Positions 28,334 through 37,900 of a DNA stretch of 64,000 bases are shown piece after piece. Location: positions 1 to 64,000 of the forward strand of contig SVFI01000009.1 of NCBI GenBank assembly GCA_015056905.1. The letters run 5' to 3'. The position numbers and the translations under genes were made by a program. This stretch comes from Lachnospiraceae bacterium. GTDB taxonomy: Bacteria > Bacillota > Clostridia > Lachnospirales > Lachnospiraceae. A model generated the notes under the pieces. That model made no database searches. It was not told the origin of the DNA and saw only the letters and a program-made list of their open reading frames with translations. The first letter of the stretch is position 1; the number at the start of each line of letters is the position of its first letter.

Positions 28334-29047
28334 TTATAGATCTTCCATCACGTCAACGTCAGATTCCGAAATCTGTTTTTTCATTCCGTTTTTCTTAGCT
28401 TCCTCTGCCTGCCTGCACGCAATCAAATCACGTACCTCGTCATTAAGCGAAAGCATTCTCGCATCGAGGTCAGAGACCATCATTGCACACTCAACGAGTT
28501 CTTTTTTGATGTGTTCGGGTGCATTTCCCTCAAATTTGTAATAAATCTTATGCTCCAAACTGGCCCAAAAATCCATTGCAACCGTACGAATCTGAATCTC
28601 CACCTTAGCATCCACAATACGGTCCGACAGGAAAATCGGAACCGTTACAATCAAGTGATAACTCTTATATCCGCTTGGTTTTGGATTTAATATGTAGTCT
28701 TTCACGGAGCATACTTTGATATCACTCTGATTAATAAGCATCTCAGCAATCCGATAAATATCGGATGTAAACGAACAAATTACTCGAATGCCTGCAATAT
28801 CATTCACATATTTTACCATATTCTGAATCGTCGATTCATAGCCGTGCTTCTTTAACTTCTTAACAATGCTCTCCGGCGACTTCAGGCGAGCCTTAATATG
28901 TTCAATCGGATTATACTGGTGTACATGATGAAACTCATCGTTCAAAATCTCAAGTTTCGTTCCGATTTCCTTAAGCGCGGAGTTGTATACAAGCTGCACT
29001 TCCTTCCAACTATCTATGTCATTTCGGGTATCCGGTACAAATTCCAT
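28334..29047 (-). CDS. Small alarmone synthetase (RelQ/YjbM-like)
   Basis: Makes (p)ppGpp from ATP and GTP or GDP. The 237-residue protein contains only the RelA/SpoT synthetase domain: ARLKSPESIVKKLKKHGYES, VNDIAGIRVICSFTSDIY, PKPSGYKSYHLIV and VEIQIRTVAMDFWASLEHKI. There is no hydrolase HD domain and no TGS or ACT regulatory domain, which is the SAS class; RelQ is closer than RelP by the DIAGIRV and helical tail. The tail carries many charged residues. Start ATG at 29047 with a weak site; transcribed alone, ended by a clear terminator. Confidence 0.93.
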   Translation of the reverse strand: MEFVPDTRNDIDSWKEVQLVYNSALKEIGTKLEILNDEFHHVHQYNPIEHIKARLKSPESIVKKLKKHGYESTIQNMVKYVNDIAGIRVICSFTSDIYRIAEMLINQSDIKVCSVKDYILNPKPSGYKSYHLIVTVPIFLSDRIVDAKVEIQIRTVAMDFWASLEHKIYYKFEGNAPEHIKKELVECAMMVSDLDARMLSLNDEVRDLIACRQAEEAKKNGMKKQISESDVDVMEDL

Positions 29048-29126
29048 AACCTGGTCACCAACTTTCTGTGATTTCTTCTAATGATTATACCACATTTTTA
29101 CATATTTTGTACAATTTCACTAAAAT

Positions 29127-29402
29127 TTAATAAAAATCATCCTCTTCTATCACCTGGATTTCCAAATAATCAAACTCAATGACTTCTATAAAATTATCCT
29201 GATAAAAACGCGCCCGGTTGTGCTGCTGAAACTCTCGGACCGTCTTGTCAAGCCAGATAGGTTTTCCAAGGTCAAACTCATACATCACCCGGTCCATTGC
29301 CGCAAATACCTTTTGCGTCCTGCGAAGACTGCTCTCATCGCAAACAACCGTATCCTTTATCATTCTGTTATCCTTCCATATTTTAGCCCACAAACGAAAC
29401 AT
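29127..29402 (-). CDS. Conserved 91-aa protein of unknown function
   Basis: Short soluble acidic protein, no signal peptide or membrane segment. It begins MFRLWAKIWKDNRMIKDTVV and ends with a strongly acidic DYLEIQVIEEDDFY. A good ribosome site (AGGAAGGCGGTAGCT) precedes the ATG. The coding character and well-placed site support a real gene. I have an impression that it is conserved in Lachnospiraceae, but cannot show it. It is 79 bases upstream of the alarmone synthetase gene on the same strand and may share its transcript. Confidence 0.75.
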   Translation of the reverse strand: MFRLWAKIWKDNRMIKDTVVCDESSLRRTQKVFAAMDRVMYEFDLGKPIWLDKTVREFQQHNRARFYQDNFIEVIEFDYLEIQVIEEDDFY

Positions 29403-29489
29403 AGCTACCGCCTTCCTATCATGTATTTTTTCATTTTAAAGGAATAAACGTACATATTCAAGCAAATTATGAAAAGAATAAATACGGAG

Positions 29490-29518
29490 TTGACAACCAA
29501 ATCTTTATGTTGTAGTAT
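29490..29518 (+). promoter_or_regulatory. Sigma-A promoter of the hemolysin-III-like gene
   Basis: TTGACA (29490-29495), 17-base spacer, TAGTAT (29513-29518), 56 bases before the ATG. Divergent from the 91-aa gene. Confidence 0.85.
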
Positions 29519-29552
29519 TTAATTGCATTTGATGTAGTATTAAAAACTACAT
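29511..29552 (+). promoter_or_regulatory. Repeat cluster, possible operator over the promoter
   Basis: TGTAGTATT occurs as a direct repeat at 29511-29519 (as TGTAGTATT) and 29533-29541, and ATGTAGT (29532-29538) forms an inverted repeat with ACTACAT (29546-29552), 7 bases apart. The first copy overlaps the -10 box and the inverted repeat lies just after the likely start of transcription, a typical repressor arrangement. The regulator is unknown. Confidence 0.45.
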
Positions 29553-29574
29553 GTTGTAATTTTAGGAGGTAAAT

Positions 29575-30228
29575 ATGCAGATTACTTTGAGAGAACCCGG
29601 AAGCGCTATCACTCATTTTGTTGCCATGACCATGGCACTGGGCGGTTCCGTTCCACTTTTGATAAAAGCAGCAGAATACGGCACAATCTGTCTCGTAGCC
29701 ATGTTTATTTTCATAGCAAGCATGATTTTGTTATACGGAGCAAGTGCGACTTACCACTCCGTCAACGTCCCTGCTACCATCATTAAAATTTACCGAAAAG
29801 TCGACCACGCAATGATTTTCGTGCTGATTGCAGGTTCATACACCCCTGTATGTCTGCTCGTACTTGCACCGACGCCGGGTTACCCGCTGCTTATCGCAGT
29901 ATGGAGTTTTGCCATTGTCGGTATTGCCGTTAAGTTGCTTTGGATCAACTGTCCGAAATGGTTTTCTTCCGTTATCTACATCGCAATGGGATGGCTTTGC
30001 GTGTTTGCTTTCAGCCCGATTTTAAACAGCATTCCGCGTGCCGCATTTTACTGGCTACTGGCCGGAGGATTGATTTACACGGCAGGAGGAATCATCTACG
30101 CATTGAAACTCCCGATTTTCAACGCAAAGCATAAATATTTCGGTTCTCACGAAATTTTCCATCTATTCGTCATGGCCGGAAGCCTTTGCCATTATATCTT
30201 TATGTATCAGTATGTGATTGGATTGTAG
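29575..30228 (+). CDS. Hemolysin III / YqfA family integral membrane protein
   Basis: A 217-residue, seven-membrane-segment protein of the HlyIII/PAQR-like superfamily. Conserved metal-ligand histidines are seen in SATYHSV, in the following segment with DHAMIFVLIAGSYTP, and in the C-terminal HEIFHLFVMAGSLCHYIF. Bacterial members affect membrane energetics and lipid state; real haemolytic activity is doubtful (recent naming TrhA). Very strong ribosome site TTAGGAGGTAAAT. Transcribed alone from a promoter with a possible operator. Confidence 0.93.
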   Translation: MQITLREPGSAITHFVAMTMALGGSVPLLIKAAEYGTICLVAMFIFIASMILLYGASATYHSVNVPATIIKIYRKVDHAMIFVLIAGSYTPVCLLVLAPTPGYPLLIAVWSFAIVGIAVKLLWINCPKWFSSVIYIAMGWLCVFAFSPILNSIPRAAFYWLLAGGLIYTAGGIIYALKLPIFNAKHKYFGSHEIFHLFVMAGSLCHYIFMYQYVIGL

Positions 30229-30233
30229 AAAGA

Positions 30234-30545
30234 ATTGCAAAGCAATATATATGAGTTATATGTTGTTTTATACTTCTCCCTCAATCTAATCGCCTAAATT
30301 TGCGAAATATACCGACGCATAGCGGTGCAGGTCATAATTTTGACGCGTCGCGAAGAAGCTTTAGAATTAGTTAGAGCCGGAAATTGTATGTCAGGTAAAA
30401 AATCACCACGTGTCTGAGGGCTATGCCCGAGTTTGGTGTTTTTTTACCTGTTCTTAATACAATTTCCGGCTCTTAGTAATTCTTAAGCAATGAGTCGTGG
30501 CAAAATTATGACCTGTAGCGCTATGCGCTGTTATATATATTACAT
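30234..30545. repeat. 310-base palindromic intergenic element
   Basis: The whole 321-base gap between two convergent genes (30229-30549) is one imperfect inverted repeat, centred near 30422. Outer arms: 30317-30342 pairs with 30501-30526 (23 of 26 bases, GGTCATAATTTTG against CAAAATTATGACC). Middle arms: 30373-30388 pairs perfectly with 30458-30473 (AGAGCCGGAAATTGTA). Inner arms: 30392-30408 with 30434-30450 (one mismatch, CAGGTAAAAAA). A GGGC-TAT-GCCC cap is at 30418-30428. AT-rich outer ends also share AATATATAT. It contains no plausible coding frame. It resembles a fold-back MITE or a large structured RNA, and its inner arm with T7 can terminate in both directions. Confidence 0.85.
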
Positions 30546-30549
30546 AAAT

Positions 30550-31566
30550 TTACTCCTCAAACCCATTCGGATTATTGCTCTGCCATCTCCATGCATCTTC
30601 GCACATTTCTTTGATTCCGCGCTCTGCAACCCATCCAAGTTCCTCTTTTGCAAGAGATGCATCCGCGTAATTCGTTGCAATATCGCCAGCGCGGCGCGGT
30701 TTGATTTCATATGGGACATTGACACCTGTCGCCGCCTCAAAATTCTTCACGATATCAAGAACACTGTATCCGGTACCGGTACCGAGATTATAAATCTTAA
30801 GCCCCGGATTCTCTTTGAGTTTCTCAATGGATTTTACGTGTCCGATGGCGAGGTCAACCACATGGATGTAGTCTCTGACACCTGTTCCGTCCGGAGTATC
30901 GTAATCATCTCCGAATACACCGAGACATTTCAGTTTGCCGACAGCAACCTGCGTTACGTAAGGCATCAGGTTGTTCGGAATACCGTTCGGATTCTCACCT
31001 ATCTTACCGCTTTTGTGTGCACCAATCGGATTAAAATAACGAAGCAGGATTACATTCCACTCCGGATCTGCTTTCTGGATATCTGTCAGCATCTGTTCAA
31101 GCATACTCTTCGTCTGTCCGTACGGATTCGTAATCTCACCTTTTGGACATTTTTCCGTTACCGGGATTTCTGCCGGCGTTCCGTATACGGTTGCCGAGGA
31201 AGAAAAGATAATATTTTTTACTCCGTGTTTTTTCATTACATCAAATAACACAAGAGAGCCGGTAATATTGTTGTTATAATATTCCCACGGCTTCTGTACG
31301 GATTCACCGACCGCCTTGAGTCCTGCGAAATGGATGACACTATCGATTTCATTTTCCTCAAAAATCTTATCGAGTGCAGCCGCATCCAAAATATCCGCCT
31401 TATAAAACTTCACCGGTTTCCCTGTGATTTCCTGCACTCTGTCAAGCGATTTTGAACTGGAATTGATAAGGTTGTCCACAACAACAACATCGTATCCTCC
31501 ATTCATTAATTCCACTACGGTATGACTTCCGATAAAGCCTGCTCCGCCTGTCACTAATACTGCCAT
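30550..31566 (-). CDS. galE: UDP-glucose 4-epimerase
   Basis: Interconverts UDP-glucose and UDP-galactose (or the N-acetyl forms). 338 residues, short-chain dehydrogenase fold: NAD motif [17 protein letters not shown], catalytic SSSATVYG and YGQTKSMLE (YxxxK), DYIHVVDLA. Ribosome site AAAGGAGAATAAAA. It follows a UDP-sugar pyrophosphorylase gene by 28 bases, giving a UDP-sugar module with that neighbour. Confidence 0.96.
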   Translation of the reverse strand: MAVLVTGGAGFIGSHTVVELMNGGYDVVVVDNLINSSSKSLDRVQEITGKPVKFYKADILDAAALDKIFEENEIDSVIHFAGLKAVGESVQKPWEYYNNNITGSLVLFDVMKKHGVKNIIFSSSATVYGTPAEIPVTEKCPKGEITNPYGQTKSMLEQMLTDIQKADPEWNVILLRYFNPIGAHKSGKIGENPNGIPNNLMPYVTQVAVGKLKCLGVFGDDYDTPDGTGVRDYIHVVDLAIGHVKSIEKLKENPGLKIYNLGTGTGYSVLDIVKNFEAATGVNVPYEIKPRRAGDIATNYADASLAKEELGWVAERGIKEMCEDAWRWQSNNPNGFEE

Positions 31567-31594
31567 TTTTATTCTCCTTTATCGTCCGCAGTTA

Positions 31595-32821
31595 CTATAA
31601 AGTAACTCCGTTTTTCTCAAGAAGCGCGCGCGCACTCTCCACGCTGTCCACTCCTTCTTTATTCTTAATCGGCGCAAACTCCTTCTCGCGCACAACCTCA
31701 TACGGGAGGCACGTCTCCATATCATGAATCATATCGAGAACCAACTGTTCAAATTTATAGCCATTCGGCTCCTCCGGCTTCACTGGATTTCCGTCTGCAT
31801 TGATATATGCAATCTTCTTCTCCACAATGTGAAGCGGAAGTTCGTGCGACATGATACGCTCCAACTCACTGACGCGGAACAGATAATTCAGAATCACTCC
31901 GAAATTGTATGCATAATCTCCGTTTTCATCTTTCTGATGGCGCATCTCATCTGTCAGTTCATAATATTCCACGATAGAAGGTTTTCCGTCTTCAAGACAC
32001 ATAACACCGACCTTCTCATCCGGATTGGCCTTGCGTACCACTTTGGCACCGACCATGCACCCGCTCTCCTCGCATGCACCGACGAACGCAGGATCTGCAA
32101 TATTTTGCAACACGTTATCCACAGCAAATACATTGAGCCACTCAATGCCCGTCTCATGTACAATATCCAAAATCCCACTGCGATCCATCGAAACAAACCA
32201 TCCGCCGTTTCCGTTCGGAGATGTTGAGATTTTACCTTTTTCTTCCAGGAAAACCTTTCCGTTATAATCAACAGCCGGAGCCATCTCCTGCTGAAAGAAG
32301 CGCACATACTCTTTCGGATATCCGAAATAAGAATGTTCCTCAAAAAACGAAACTGTCGTATCGTGATTTTTATCACTCGTCATTACAAAAAGGTAAATCG
32401 GATTTCCTGCCATATCCGTGACACGCATAAGATTGCGAATCAGACACTCAAAAATATAAAGATCTTTCGTCACACCGATGTTATACACACCCTTTGGTGC
32501 ATCGGAACCAAGTCTTGTTCCCATACCTCCGGCCAAAAGTACGGCTCCGACCTTTCCTGCCCGGATGGACTCAAGCCCCTTCTGAGTGAGATACTTTTCC
32601 TTATCCATAATCTCGTCAAGCTGCATCGCTTTGAGCGGACTAATTTCACCGCGTTCCAAACCATTCTGCTTTCCGTCCGGAAGACGTATAACCGAAAAAT
32701 CCGTCTGCTCAACCTGCGCAAGGAGCTCCTCCTGCTCTGCCTGCGATAATTCATCATAATACTTTAATACATGCTGCTGTCCTGCTTCCGAGAGCTTCCG
32801 CAGCGCCTGTTCATATGTCAT
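31595..32821 (-). CDS. UDP-sugar pyrophosphorylase (UDPGP / UAP family)
   Basis: A 408-residue nucleotidyltransferase that makes a UDP-sugar from UTP and a sugar-1-phosphate. The motif LLAGGMGTRLGSDAPKGVYN near residue 100 and PNGNGGWFVSMDRSGILD are those of the eukaryote-like UDPGP family, not GalU or GlmU. By analogy with QRI1/AGX proteins it may use GlcNAc- or GalNAc-1-phosphate; the adjoining galE suggests glucose/galactose or their N-acetyl forms. Start at 32821 since GAGGAATTGGAT lies before it; the ATG at 32839 sits on that site. Confidence 0.9.
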   Translation of the reverse strand: MTYEQALRKLSEAGQQHVLKYYDELSQAEQEELLAQVEQTDFSVIRLPDGKQNGLERGEISPLKAMQLDEIMDKEKYLTQKGLESIRAGKVGAVLLAGGMGTRLGSDAPKGVYNIGVTKDLYIFECLIRNLMRVTDMAGNPIYLFVMTSDKNHDTTVSFFEEHSYFGYPKEYVRFFQQEMAPAVDYNGKVFLEEKGKISTSPNGNGGWFVSMDRSGILDIVHETGIEWLNVFAVDNVLQNIADPAFVGACEESGCMVGAKVVRKANPDEKVGVMCLEDGKPSIVEYYELTDEMRHQKDENGDYAYNFGVILNYLFRVSELERIMSHELPLHIVEKKIAYINADGNPVKPEEPNGYKFEQLVLDMIHDMETCLPYEVVREKEFAPIKNKEGVDSVESARALLEKNGVTL

Positions 32822-32848
32822 ATCCAATTCCTCTTTCATAACAAAAAA

Positions 32849-33715
32849 CTATTCATGTTTGAGTGTTATTGTAACAACTTCCGGACGATTTAGCAAGCGT
32901 ATCGGTATAACGCTGTTTCCAAGCCCGGCACTGACAATCATCGAGGTTTGGTTTTCCTCGTACAGCCCCTTTGTATACTCCGGCAAAAATCCCTGGTCCG
33001 GCGCAACAAATCCTCCCACGAAAGGAATACGGAACTGACCGCCATGTGCATGACCGCTCAACACCAAATCAATATCAAACTCCGCATAAACAGGCAGAAG
33101 ATGGGGCTCATGCGCAAGCAGAATCGTAAACGGACGTTGCTGTTTTTCCGCATCTCCCTTTGTAAGAAGTTCAAGTGTATCCCTCAGCTTACTCTTGTAG
33201 TATTGCGTATCGTCATCGACTCCGATGATGGTAATATATTCCTCCTCTTTGCCGAGCGCGAGATTGCGAACCTCGTCCTTCAGCACAACCGCTCCGCAAT
33301 TTTCCATTCCCTGAAACAAATGAAACGTATTCGTATCCGAAAGCCAGTTATCGTGATTTCCCGTTACAAAATAGACCGGTGCGATTTTTACCGCCTCCTC
33401 CACAAGTAACAGACCCGTATCAACATCGGGATGATTGCTGTCAATCAAATCTCCCGTAATCACAATGACATCCGGATTCTGCGCCTTTATTTTTTCAATC
33501 AGTCTTTTTTGCTTATCTCCAAACAACTTGTTGTGCAAATCGGAAAGATGTACAATGACAAAACCATCAAAACTTTCAGGAACATTTTCCGCTGCAATTA
33601 TATATTCCGACACGGTCACAACATTATTCTCGAAATAACAAAATCCCGCCACCAGCAATAATAAAAGCAGGCTGACAAGAAGCCTCACCATTCTCTTTTG
33701 AAATGTTTTCTTCAT
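32849..33715 (-). CDS. Membrane-anchored calcineurin-like metallophosphoesterase
   Basis: A 288-residue phosphoesterase of the YaeI/YkuE type. N-terminal membrane segment (VRLLVSLLLLLLVAGFCYF), then the five metal motifs: IVHLSDLHNKLFG, TGDLIDSNH, VTGNHDNW, LLAHEPHL and LSGHAHGGQ. The active site should face outside. Family members act on UDP-sugar lipids or cyclic nucleotides; no substrate can be assigned. The ATG at 33715 has AGGTGATAAAG; an in-frame GTG at 33724 is less likely. Confidence 0.92.
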   Translation of the reverse strand: MKKTFQKRMVRLLVSLLLLLLVAGFCYFENNVVTVSEYIIAAENVPESFDGFVIVHLSDLHNKLFGDKQKRLIEKIKAQNPDVIVITGDLIDSNHPDVDTGLLLVEEAVKIAPVYFVTGNHDNWLSDTNTFHLFQGMENCGAVVLKDEVRNLALGKEEEYITIIGVDDDTQYYKSKLRDTLELLTKGDAEKQQRPFTILLAHEPHLLPVYAEFDIDLVLSGHAHGGQFRIPFVGGFVAPDQGFLPEYTKGLYEENQTSMIVSAGLGNSVIPIRLLNRPEVVTITLKHE

Positions 33716-33749
33716 CTTTATCACCTGCTTTACACATTATTATTTCTTT

Positions 33750-34760
33750 TTACAAAAATTCCACACCATGCTCTTTCGCAAACTGAACATCTTTTTCCGG
33801 CCAAATAGAAGCCTGCACCTCGCCGAGATGCGCCTTTCTGAGGAAGAACATACAAATACGCGACTGTCCGATACCTCCGCCGATGGTATACGGAAGCTCG
33901 TGATTGAGCAATGCTTTCTGGAACGGAAGCTGTGCCCTGTCCATACAACCGGCTTTTTCAAGCTGCTCCAACAAAGATTCCTCATCCACACGGATACCCA
34001 TGGAAGAAAGCTCCAATGCGATATCAAGAACCGGATAATACACGATAATATCTCCGTTCAACTTCCAGTCATCGTAGTCCGGTGCTCTTCCGTCATGCTT
34101 TTCACCGGAAGCAAGCTTATCGCCAATCTGCATAATAAACACTGCACCGTATTCCTTTGCCGCCGCCGTCTCTCTCTCTTTGGCAGTAAGCTCAGGATAA
34201 CGGTCCTCAAGCTCCTGCGTTGTCACAAATGTAATCTCTTCCGGCAGGAAGCATTCCACATACTGATACTGGTTCGCCATATATTTTTCTGTGACACGAA
34301 GCGCTTCATACACAGATTTTACCGTATCCCGAAGAGTCTCCTCCGTACGGTCCTCCTTACGAATCACCTTTTCCCAATCCCACTGGTCCACATAGATGGA
34401 ATGAATATTGTCCGTTTCCTCATCACGACGAATCGCATTCATATCGGTATAAAGGCCTTCACCTACTTCAAATCCGTAGTTGCGCAATGCCAAACGTTTC
34501 CATTTTGCAAGAGAATGAACAATTTCAACCTCTTCTCCATCCTGTTCCTTAATGTCGAATCGAACCGGACGCTCCACACCGTTTAAGTTATCATTTAAAC
34601 CTGAATTAGCTCCGACAAAAAGCGGCGCCGAAACACGGCTGAGATTCAGCTGGGTAATCAACTCTCTCTGAAAAAAGTCTTTCACTCGTTTGATAGCCTT
34701 TTCTGTTTCTTTGATGTTCAGGGAAGGCTTATATCCTTCCGGTATTACGATCTGGCTCAT
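33750..34760 (-). CDS. asnA: Aspartate--ammonia ligase
   Basis: Makes asparagine from aspartate, ammonia and ATP. The 336-residue length is that of AsnA. It is related to class II aminoacyl-tRNA synthetases, with [20 protein letters not shown] near the N-terminus and [20 protein letters not shown] near the C-terminus. Ribosome site AGGAGGAAAAA. It is 9 bases after asnS, so the free amino acid and the charged tRNA are made from a single transcript. No T-box leader is visible before asnS (the gap to the CAP gene is only 56 bases). Confidence 0.97.
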   Translation of the reverse strand: MSQIVIPEGYKPSLNIKETEKAIKRVKDFFQRELITQLNLSRVSAPLFVGANSGLNDNLNGVERPVRFDIKEQDGEEVEIVHSLAKWKRLALRNYGFEVGEGLYTDMNAIRRDEETDNIHSIYVDQWDWEKVIRKEDRTEETLRDTVKSVYEALRVTEKYMANQYQYVECFLPEEITFVTTQELEDRYPELTAKERETAAAKEYGAVFIMQIGDKLASGEKHDGRAPDYDDWKLNGDIIVYYPVLDIALELSSMGIRVDEESLLEQLEKAGCMDRAQLPFQKALLNHELPYTIGGGIGQSRICMFFLRKAHLGEVQASIWPEKDVQFAKEHGVEFL

Positions 34761-34769
34761 TTTTTCCTC

Positions 34770-36161
34770 CTACAGTTCGCAGTTATTTACAGTTCTTGGG
34801 AACGGAAGCACATCACGGATGTTACCCATACCTGTTAAATACATCACACATCTCTCAAATCCAAGACCGAAACCTGCGTGTCTTGCTGTACCGTATTTAC
34901 GCAAATCAAGATAGAAATCATAATCTTCCGGATTCAAGTCAAGTTCTTTCATACGGGTAATAAGCTTATCGTAATCATCCTCACGCTGACTTCCTCCGAT
35001 GATTTCTCCGATACCCGGAACAAGACAATCCATCGCTGCCACTGTCTTTCCGTCCTCATTTAACTTCATATAGAATGCTTTGATTTCCTTCGGATAATCT
35101 GTCACGAATACAGGCTTTCCGAATTCTTTTTCTGTCAGATAGCGCTCGTGCTCCGTCTGAAGGTCACATCCCCATGATACCTTATAATCAAACTCATCGT
35201 TGTGCTTCTCTAATATTTCTATGGCCTGAGTGTATGTCACATGACCAAAATCTGAATTCATGACATGTGTCAACCGCTCAATCAGGCCCTTGTCCACGAA
35301 CTGGTTAAAGAAATTCATTTCTTCCGGTGCGTTTTCAAGCACATAACGGATGATATACTTAATCATGCTCTCTGCAAGAATCATATCATCTTTCAAATCT
35401 GCAAATGCAATTTCCGGCTCAATCATCCAAAATTCCGCCGCATGTCTTGTCGTGTTGGAATTCTCAGCACGGAACGTCGGTCCGAACGTATAAATATTTT
35501 TAAATGCCATCGCATAAGTTTCACCATTTAACTGTCCGCTTACGGTAAGATTTGTCGATTTCCCGAAGAAATCCTGTGAAAAATCCACACTTCCGTCCTC
35601 TTTGCGAGGCAACTCATCTAAATCCATCGTTGTCACACGGAACATTTCACCTGCTCCTTCGCAGTCGCTTCCCGTAATAATCGGCGTATGCACATAAACA
35701 AAATCTCTCTCCTGGAAGAATTTATGAATCGCATATGCTGCGAGGGAACGCACGCGGAACACAGCCTCAAATGTATTGGTTCTCGGTCTGAGATGTGAAA
35801 TCGTTCTCAAATATTCAAACGTATGTCTCTTCTTCTGTAACGGATAATCCGGAGTCGATACGCCTTCAATCACAACATCCGTCGCCTGAATTTCAAACTT
35901 CTGTTTTGCTTCCGGTGTCGGTGTCACAACACCCTTTACAATCAGGGCGGCTCCGACATTTAATTTATTTATCTCAGCAAAATTAGGAAGGGCATCGGAA
36001 TACACAACCTGAATCGGTTCAAAAAATGTTCCGTCATTGATGACAAGAAATCCGAAGCTCTTGCTGTCACGCTTGCTTCGAAGCCATCCTCCGATGGTTA
36101 CCTCCTTATTTAAAAACTCTTCTTCTTTTCGATACAAATCTCTGATATTTACTAAATCCAT
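34770..36161 (-). CDS. asnS: Asparaginyl-tRNA synthetase
   Basis: Class IIb synthetase, 463 residues. OB-fold anticodon domain ([19 protein letters not shown]) followed by the catalytic core with [20 protein letters not shown] (motif 2) and [20 protein letters not shown] (motif 3). Start at 36161 with AAAGGAGTAACATCA; the frame is open to 36200 without a site. First gene of an asnS-asnA pair, 56 bases downstream of the CAP-domain gene. Confidence 0.97.
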   Translation of the reverse strand: MDLVNIRDLYRKEEEFLNKEVTIGGWLRSKRDSKSFGFLVINDGTFFEPIQVVYSDALPNFAEINKLNVGAALIVKGVVTPTPEAKQKFEIQATDVVIEGVSTPDYPLQKKRHTFEYLRTISHLRPRTNTFEAVFRVRSLAAYAIHKFFQERDFVYVHTPIITGSDCEGAGEMFRVTTMDLDELPRKEDGSVDFSQDFFGKSTNLTVSGQLNGETYAMAFKNIYTFGPTFRAENSNTTRHAAEFWMIEPEIAFADLKDDMILAESMIKYIIRYVLENAPEEMNFFNQFVDKGLIERLTHVMNSDFGHVTYTQAIEILEKHNDEFDYKVSWGCDLQTEHERYLTEKEFGKPVFVTDYPKEIKAFYMKLNEDGKTVAAMDCLVPGIGEIIGGSQREDDYDKLITRMKELDLNPEDYDFYLDLRKYGTARHAGFGLGFERCVMYLTGMGNIRDVLPFPRTVNNCEL

Positions 36162-36217
36162 TGATGTTACTCCTTTTTCTGTATCCAAATTTACCCACAA
36201 AGGTGATTATATCTCAT

Positions 36218-37231
36218 TTATTTCGTTTTTACAACCACTGCTTCGCTGAATAATCCGTAGATTTTCTTACTTCCCGATTTTTTGTACGCACGCACCTTAA
36301 AATAATACTTCTTCCCGGATTCCAGACCCGTCACGCGACATTTCTTCGTTGTATATGAAGTCAAAGCCTTTACTTTCTTGTATGTTCCGTTTTTGCTTGT
36401 CGCCATCCAAACCTCATATCCGCTTCCTTTTCTCTTAGACCACGAGAGACGTACTGCCTTGTCACTCTTTGCTGTCACCTTGAGATTTTTTACCTGATAT
36501 GGCTTTTGGTAAGAAGATGAACTTCCGACTGTAACATCCATTTTTACTTTTTTGCCGCGATATTTTACCGTGACCGTCTGGTAACCTTTCTTGTTGGCGT
36601 TGTAGCCTTTGCACATCTTGCTTGTAATCGGAACATAGCTTGTGCCATGATTGTCACATTTGACAATCAGGTAACGGTTCATCTTGTCGATGGATGTTCC
36701 AACCGCATAATTCGGTGTTCCTTTGTCATTGACGGTAACCGATTTGACTTTACAGCTGCCCACTAACAGCTGCGTCCAGTTTTTTCCGTAATATCCTCCC
36801 GTCGCATAACCGATGCCGATATGGGTATACGAACTTCCGAGAATATTTCTTTTATGCCCCGGACTGTTCATCCAGCCACTCATAACGGAAGTTGCACTCT
36901 GATAACCTGCTGCAATATTTTCCCCTGCACATGTGTATTCTACATCATAATCATCCAATATCGTAAAGCACGAAGTTCCGTCCGGTCTGCTGTGTGAAAA
37001 ATAATCGCTAATCTCTTCAGCACGTGCTCCCGCCGCATCCTGAAGCGAATCAAAAATACCGAGCGGAACCAACCCCTGTGCCAGACGTTCCCTGTTTACC
37101 TTTTTCAAAACCGCCCACTCATTGGCGTTGGCAATTTTCTCATATGGCTCTGCCGCAAATGTCGTCTCCTGCACAAACAGACACATAAACGCAAGCACAA
37201 ATGCCAGCCATAATATCTTTCTTTTCTTCAT
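36218..37231 (-). CDS. Secreted CAP-domain protein with fibronectin III-like C-terminus
   Basis: A 337-residue exported protein. Signal peptide (MKKRKILWLAFVLAFMCLF, cut near FAAEP), an SCP/CAP domain (about 35-160) with GENIAAGYQSATSVMSGWMN and SPGHKRNIL, and a C-terminal fibronectin III-like domain (VKNLKVTAKSDKAVRLSWSK onward). CAP proteins are extracellular, often found with wall functions; enzyme activity is unproven. Start at 37231 with GGGAGAGATAGGC. It starts 2 bases after the stop of the PIN-like nuclease gene. Confidence 0.9.
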   Translation of the reverse strand: MKKRKILWLAFVLAFMCLFVQETTFAAEPYEKIANANEWAVLKKVNRERLAQGLVPLGIFDSLQDAAGARAEEISDYFSHSRPDGTSCFTILDDYDVEYTCAGENIAAGYQSATSVMSGWMNSPGHKRNILGSSYTHIGIGYATGGYYGKNWTQLLVGSCKVKSVTVNDKGTPNYAVGTSIDKMNRYLIVKCDNHGTSYVPITSKMCKGYNANKKGYQTVTVKYRGKKVKMDVTVGSSSSYQKPYQVKNLKVTAKSDKAVRLSWSKRKGSGYEVWMATSKNGTYKKVKALTSYTTKKCRVTGLESGKKYYFKVRAYKKSGSKKIYGLFSEAVVVKTK

Positions 37232-37233
37232 GC

Positions 37234-37872
37234 CTATCTCTCCCATTCCGTAAATATCGGTACAATCTGTTTGTAGTAGCGATTTCCGTCCTCCTGGGTA
37301 AACACTCTTACAAGTGCGGTATTAAGCGTCTGCTTGTCAGTTGCCTGCAGCATACAGGAATATATTTTTTTGTAAGCACCGCCCTGCAGATTTTCCGCCT
37401 TAAGAGTATGTCTGACCTTTTTACGGATACTCTCAGGTACGCTCTTAATATTTTCATTTTCATTGTCGGCAGACGGTTGTTTCCGTGTTCTGCGCGACGG
37501 CTGTTTCATCGGTTTTTCCGGACTGATATTCTCGCGACGCACAATGTGCATTCCTCTTGCCTTCCAAAAATCAACAATACTGTCATATCCGCTGTCTTTG
37601 CTGATGACATAATATTCTTTGATACCCGTGTGCGCCACAAGGTAACCGAGATACGTGGTCAACTGGAAATCAAGATAATTCTTCGCTGTTTTGCTCGTCT
37701 TAATGTATTCCACATGCGATACGGATGAAGATATTCTCACATGATCGTCAAAAGGAACCGCTCCTGTTTTCGGTCCGTAAAACACAACAATCAAATCATC
37801 CTCGTGCAACTTTTCAATCCCATAAAGTCCTTTCACTCCGGTATTCTCATAATCAATCAAATAGATTGCCAT
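37234..37872 (-). CDS. PIN-like (NYN-type) putative RNase
   Basis: A 212-residue protein. The N-terminal 115 residues look like a PIN/NYN nuclease: LIDYENTGVKGLYG with the first acidic pair, TSKTAKNYLDFQLTTYLGYL, and YYVISKDSGYDSIVDFWKARG with the last acidic group. A basic linker (QPSRRTRKQP) leads to a C-terminal helical domain with KVRHTLKAENLQGG, which may bind RNA. Such proteins cleave RNA; the target is unknown. Ribosome site CGGAGGAATCGAAG. It is 28 bases downstream of the AlkD-like gene and 2 bases upstream of the CAP gene, so it may be in the same transcript as the TIR/cyclase operon. Confidence 0.85.
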   Translation of the reverse strand: MAIYLIDYENTGVKGLYGIEKLHEDDLIVVFYGPKTGAVPFDDHVRISSSVSHVEYIKTSKTAKNYLDFQLTTYLGYLVAHTGIKEYYVISKDSGYDSIVDFWKARGMHIVRRENISPEKPMKQPSRRTRKQPSADNENENIKSVPESIRKKVRHTLKAENLQGGAYKKIYSCMLQATDKQTLNTALVRVFTQEDGNRYYKQIVPIFTEWER

Positions 37873-37900
37873 CTTCGATTCCTCCGTTCTGTCACCTGTC

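Noticed and set aside
36162-36217. T-box leader before asnS-asnA
   Set aside because: Only 56 bases separate the genes, too short for a T-box, and no T-box sequence is visible.
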